NCBI GenBank assembly: GCA_020029625.1
Contig: JAIBJP010000089.1
Location: forward strand, 1-6,980
Length of the DNA stretch: 6,980 nt
From: Actinomycetota bacterium
Lineage (GTDB): Bacteria > Actinomycetota > Thermoleophilia > Gaiellales > Gaiellaceae
Direction of reading: 5' to 3'
A program made the translations under genes and the position numbers. Shown in pieces: positions 4,807 through 6,980 of the stretch. The notes beneath the pieces were generated by a model, which saw only the letters and a program-made list of their open reading frames with translations, was not told where the DNA came from and did no database searches. Each line of letters begins with the position of its first letter. The stretch's first letter is position 1.

Positions 4807-4892
4807 CGCGCGCCAGAAGCGGGGCAACGTCGCCGGCCCCGGAACTAGGTATCCCTTGCACCCCCACGGTGCCGATAGGAGCCGTAGGCTCG

Positions 4893-6329
4893 ATGACCCG
4901 GCGCCGGATCCTCATCACGGCCGCGCTCGTCCTCTACTGCGCGGCCCTCTCCTTCGCAGGCAGCGTCGTCGCGATGCGCGCCGCCGGCCCTGCGGTGACC
5001 ACCTTCACGCTCGGGACCGTCGAGACTCGGGTCGGGCCGACAACTTCGGGCCGCTTCGACGTCTACGTGCCGATCGTCGACTGGGGAGTGCGCGCGCGTC
5101 CGTACGGGGCGCCGCTCGCGGTCGACCTCCAGTTTCGCTCTCTCGACCGCGATGCTGCGCTGGCCGCCGTCCGTTCGGGGCCCGCCGCCCAACGCAACGT
5201 CCGCCTGCTCGAGAACGAGCTCCGTGAGAGCGTCAATGCGGGCTTCCGGCGGGCGGCGCTGGCCGCGCTCGCCGGTGGAGCCCTGGGAGGCTTTCTCGCC
5301 GGTGCGATCGCTGTTGCCTTCGGCCGCCGACGGCGCTGGCTCCCTGTAGGCACGGGCACCGGGCTGGCGACCTCGGTCACCGCGGTCGTGCTCGCGGGGC
5401 TCGCGCTCGTCGCCGCCGACTGGAATGCGCTCCGCCAGCCGACCTTCTACGCGCACGGCTCGGAGCTGCCGCAGCTCCTCTCCTTCTCCGACCAGATCCT
5501 TACAGCCGGCGAGACATACACCGATTCCTACGATCGCGCCGTCGCGGGGCTGGAAAACCTCATCTCCGCCACGGAGCGGCCTCGCTCGGCTCCGGCGGTC
5601 AAGACTGTGCTGCTCGCGTCCGACCTCCACTCGAACGGCTATGTGCTGCCCGTGCTCTCACAGTACTCAGAGGGCAAGCCGGTCTTCTTCGTCGGAGACT
5701 TCGCCGAGCTTGGCACGAAGCTGGAGGAGGGCGTCGTCCCGGAGGTGGCCCGGCTAGGCGATCCGGTCGTCGCCGTCTCGGGAAATCACGACTCTGGGGC
5801 GCTCATGCAGGCGCTCGCGCGCGAGGGAGTGATCGTCCTTGGGCGCTCGAGCGGCGTCGTGGAGATCGACGGAATCGCCGTCGCCGGGTTCGAGGACCCG
5901 CTCCAGCGCGAGGGCGGCGTGGAGGGACACCTGCTCAAGCTGAGAACGGGGGCGAGGGTGACCGCGCGGGAGGAGCTGATCGCGTGGTTCGACGGCCTAG
6001 CTCGGCGACCTCAGATCGTCCTCGTCCACCAGCACGGGCTCGCCCACGCGCTGCTCGACCACGTCGCCGCGCAGAAGGGTGTCGCGTCGGTCCTCATCCT
6101 CACCGGGCACGATCACCGACAGCACATGGACCAGCGGGGCGACGACATCCTCGCGGACGGCGGGACGGTGGGGGCCGGTGGCCCATTCGCGATTGGGGAG
6201 TCGCCGGCGGGCTTCGCCCTGCTCCACCTGACCGCTACAAACCGGCTCCAGTCTGTCGACCTCGTGCAGGTCGAGCCGCTCTCGGGCGCGGGTAGCGCGC
6301 GCCGGGTCGTGTTCGACCCGGCCCGCTAG
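4893..6329 (+). CDS. Membrane-anchored calcineurin-like metallophosphoesterase
   Basis: A 478-residue protein combining three membrane spans with a metallophosphoesterase domain. After MTRRR, span 1 covers about 5-28; an external segment (29-118) contains FDVYVPIVDWGVRARPYG; span 2 is about 121-143, followed by a GRRRRW loop, and span 3 about 154-175. The positive-inside rule puts RRRR in the cytoplasm and so the catalytic domain outside. The metal-binding set is complete: D244 and H246 (SDLHSNG), D269 (VGDFAELG), N298-H299 (SGNHDSG), H379 (VLVHQHG), and H406 and H408 (LTGHDH). Such enzymes hydrolyse phosphomono- or diesters with two metal ions; the substrate is unknown, and a cell-envelope or extracellular phosphoester is inferred from topology. 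The start at ATG 4893 is supported by AGGAG (4877-4881) and the basic MTRRR before span 1; GTG 4869 would add eight residues without a Shine-Dalgarno. Confidence 0.9.
   Translation: MTRRRILITAALVLYCAALSFAGSVVAMRAAGPAVTTFTLGTVETRVGPTTSGRFDVYVPIVDWGVRARPYGAPLAVDLQFRSLDRDAALAAVRSGPAAQRNVRLLENELRESVNAGFRRAALAALAGGALGGFLAGAIAVAFGRRRRWLPVGTGTGLATSVTAVVLAGLALVAADWNALRQPTFYAHGSELPQLLSFSDQILTAGETYTDSYDRAVAGLENLISATERPRSAPAVKTVLLASDLHSNGYVLPVLSQYSEGKPVFFVGDFAELGTKLEEGVVPEVARLGDPVVAVSGNHDSGALMQALAREGVIVLGRSSGVVEIDGIAVAGFEDPLQREGGVEGHLLKLRTGARVTAREELIAWFDGLARRPQIVLVHQHGLAHALLDHVAAQKGVASVLILTGHDHRQHMDQRGDDILADGGTVGAGGPFAIGESPAGFALLHLTATNRLQSVDLVQVEPLSGAGSARRVVFDPAR
6301..6322. other. 9-bp hairpin at the 3' end of the phosphoesterase gene
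   Basis: GCCGGGTCG (6301-6309) pairs perfectly with CGACCCGGC (6314-6322) around a TGTT tetraloop, inside the last ten codons. It is the first of three hairpins in a row at this gene border and may assist transcript ending or 3' protection. GC-rich coding sequence can produce such pairs by chance. Confidence 0.4.
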
Positions 6330-6344
6330 CTCTACCCAAAAGGA

Positions 6345-6380
6345 AGTGGGGCGGAATCACCGCATCGAGTCCGCCCCATT
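6345..6380. terminator. Terminator-like hairpin after the phosphoesterase gene
   Basis: TGGGGCGGA (6347-6355) is the exact reverse complement of TCCGCCCCA (6370-6378), extended by a G-U and an A-U pair to 6345 and 6380. The loop is 14 bases. Only TT follows, so it is a U-poor terminator of the kind frequent in high-GC actinobacteria. It begins 16 bases after the stop codon. Confidence 0.6.
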
Positions 6381-6384
6381 CGAG

Positions 6385-6422
6385 TCCTGGGTGTCGCTCC
6401 CGCCGCATCGGAGCTCCCAGGA
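6385..6422. other. Second, nested hairpin in the gap before the FAD subunit gene
   Basis: TCCTGGG (6385-6391) pairs with CCCAGGA (6416-6422), and inside it GCTCC (6396-6400) pairs with GGAGC (6410-6414). It lies directly behind the terminator-like hairpin. It may be a tandem terminator for one or both strands. Confidence 0.45.
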
Positions 6423-6489
6423 ATACCGCCTTTGACGCTGGGCTCAGTATCGTGGGGCGCACTCGCTTGATTCGTCCCGCTTTCGGTGG

Positions 6490-6517
6490 TTCACCTTCGG
6501 GGTTGACCCCATAGGCT
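6490..6517 (+). promoter_or_regulatory. Putative promoter of a leaderless FAD-subunit transcript
   Basis: TTCACC (6490-6495, resembling TTGACA) and TAGGCT (6512-6517, fitting TAnnnT) are 16 bases apart. The GTG start at 6525 lies 7 bases after the -10, the same distance as at xdhC, and no Shine-Dalgarno is visible. Transcription would start at or next to the start codon. TTGACC at 6503 is too close to the -10 to be its -35. Confidence 0.5.
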
Positions 6518-6524
6518 TGCGGCC

Positions 6525-6980
6525 GTGGAAGTGCTCACTCCGCGGACGCTCGACGAAGCTCTGGCGCTGAAAGCTGGGCGCCCCGACGCGGTGCCCATCC
6601 AGGGCGGGACCGACGTGATGGTCGAGCTCAACTTCGACCGCGCGCGCCCGCAGGCCCTCCTGAACCTGAACGAGGTGGACGAGCTGCGGGGATGGTCCCG
6701 CGAGAACGGCTGGTTGCGGCTCGGTTCGGGGCTCACGTACGCGGAAGCGATGAGGTCGCCCTTGCGCGATTCATTGGCGGCGCTGGCGGAGGCCTCGCGC
6801 ACCGTCGGCTCGCCGCAGATCCGCAACCGCGGGACGATCGGGGGGAATCTCGGGACCGCGTCGCCCGCGGGAGACGCCTTGCCGCCCTTGCTCGTCTACG
6901 GGGCCGAGGTCGTGTGCGCGAGCGTTCGGGGCATCCGGACGGTGCCTCTCGAACGGTTTTTGGTCGGGCCCAAGCAGAAC
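6525..6980 (+). CDS. FAD-binding subunit of a molybdenum hydroxylase (CoxM/XdhB type), 3' truncated
   Basis: The first 152 codons of the medium, FAD-carrying subunit of a xanthine-dehydrogenase or CO-dehydrogenase-like enzyme; the family is about 280-300 aa, so roughly half is missing. The FAD-binding signatures are present in order: PIQGGTDVMVEL (24-35), corresponding to the AGGTD loop, and TVGSPQIRNRGTIGGNL (93-109) followed by TASPAGDALPPLL. In these enzymes the subunit passes electrons from the 2Fe-2S clusters to NAD+ or another acceptor. The GTG at 6525 puts the usual N-terminus (EVLTPRTLDEALAL) in place and has a TAGGCT -10 seven bases upstream. The 2Fe-2S (small) and Mo-binding (large) subunit genes are expected to follow to the right. 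XdhC at 1756-2691 is the natural maturation partner. The substrate cannot be assigned from this subunit. Confidence 0.93.
   Translation, partial: MEVLTPRTLDEALALKAGRPDAVPIQGGTDVMVELNFDRARPQALLNLNEVDELRGWSRENGWLRLGSGLTYAEAMRSPLRDSLAALAEASRTVGSPQIRNRGTIGGNLGTASPAGDALPPLLVYGAEVVCASVRGIRTVPLERFLVGPKQN

Noticed and set aside
4869..4892. GTG 4869 as start of the phosphoesterase
   Set aside because: It has no Shine-Dalgarno, and the AGGAG at 4877-4881 serves ATG 4893, which gives the basic MTRRR before the first span. Leaderless use of 4869 cannot be excluded fully.
1..6980. CRISPR array, insertion sequence, tRNA gene or attachment site
   Set aside because: No regularly spaced repeats, no transposase or integrase frame with flanking inverted repeats and no tRNA cloverleaf with a T-arm were seen on either strand.

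Overview
The window is GC-rich DNA, strongly biased to G or C at third codon positions (ctc, gtc, cgc, gcg), with several GTG starts. Together with the protein families present this suggests a high-GC actinobacterium, plausibly of the Thermoleophilia/Gaiellales type. That placement is inference from composition and gene style. No rRNA or other taxonomic marker is present.

Layout. Positions 2-274 hold the 3' end of a GNAT acetyltransferase. A strong intrinsic terminator (313-347) follows, only 22 bases before the GTG of an Amt-family ammonium channel (370-1710). Next, 45 bases on, comes an XdhC/CoxI-family molybdenum-hydroxylase maturation protein (1756-2691) that looks leaderless. Bases 2692-3476 contain no convincing gene. 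Their first ~450 bases (2702-3144) are a dense run of inverted repeats, including a perfect 14-bp stem, an 11-bp stem enclosing two hairpins, and at least four other helices. This is the best candidate in the window for an undescribed structured RNA. A 75-aa orphan protein follows (3477-3704), then a convergent minus-strand four-helix membrane protein (3898-4275) and a divergent 100-aa orphan (4378-4680). After another gap with nested inverted repeats (4681-4868) comes a membrane-anchored calcineurin-type metallophosphoesterase (4893-6329), whose catalytic domain is predicted to lie outside the cytoplasmic membrane. Three successive hairpins (6301-6422) separate it from the start of a FAD-binding (CoxM/XdhB-like) subunit of a molybdenum hydroxylase, cut by the window end (6525-6980).

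How it may work together. XdhC-type proteins insert the sulfurated molybdenum cofactor into xanthine-dehydrogenase or CO-dehydrogenase-like enzymes. The FAD subunit at the right edge is one of the three usual parts of such an enzyme. If the enzyme acts on purines, the ammonium channel could serve the same nitrogen-scavenging theme. This is inference: the large Mo subunit and the 2Fe-2S subunit are outside the window, and unrelated genes lie between xdhC and the FAD subunit. At least two genes (xdhC and the FAD subunit) have a TAnnnT hexamer 7 nt before a GTG start and no Shine-Dalgarno sequence, which fits leaderless transcription. amt and the 75-aa gene have clear Shine-Dalgarno sequences.
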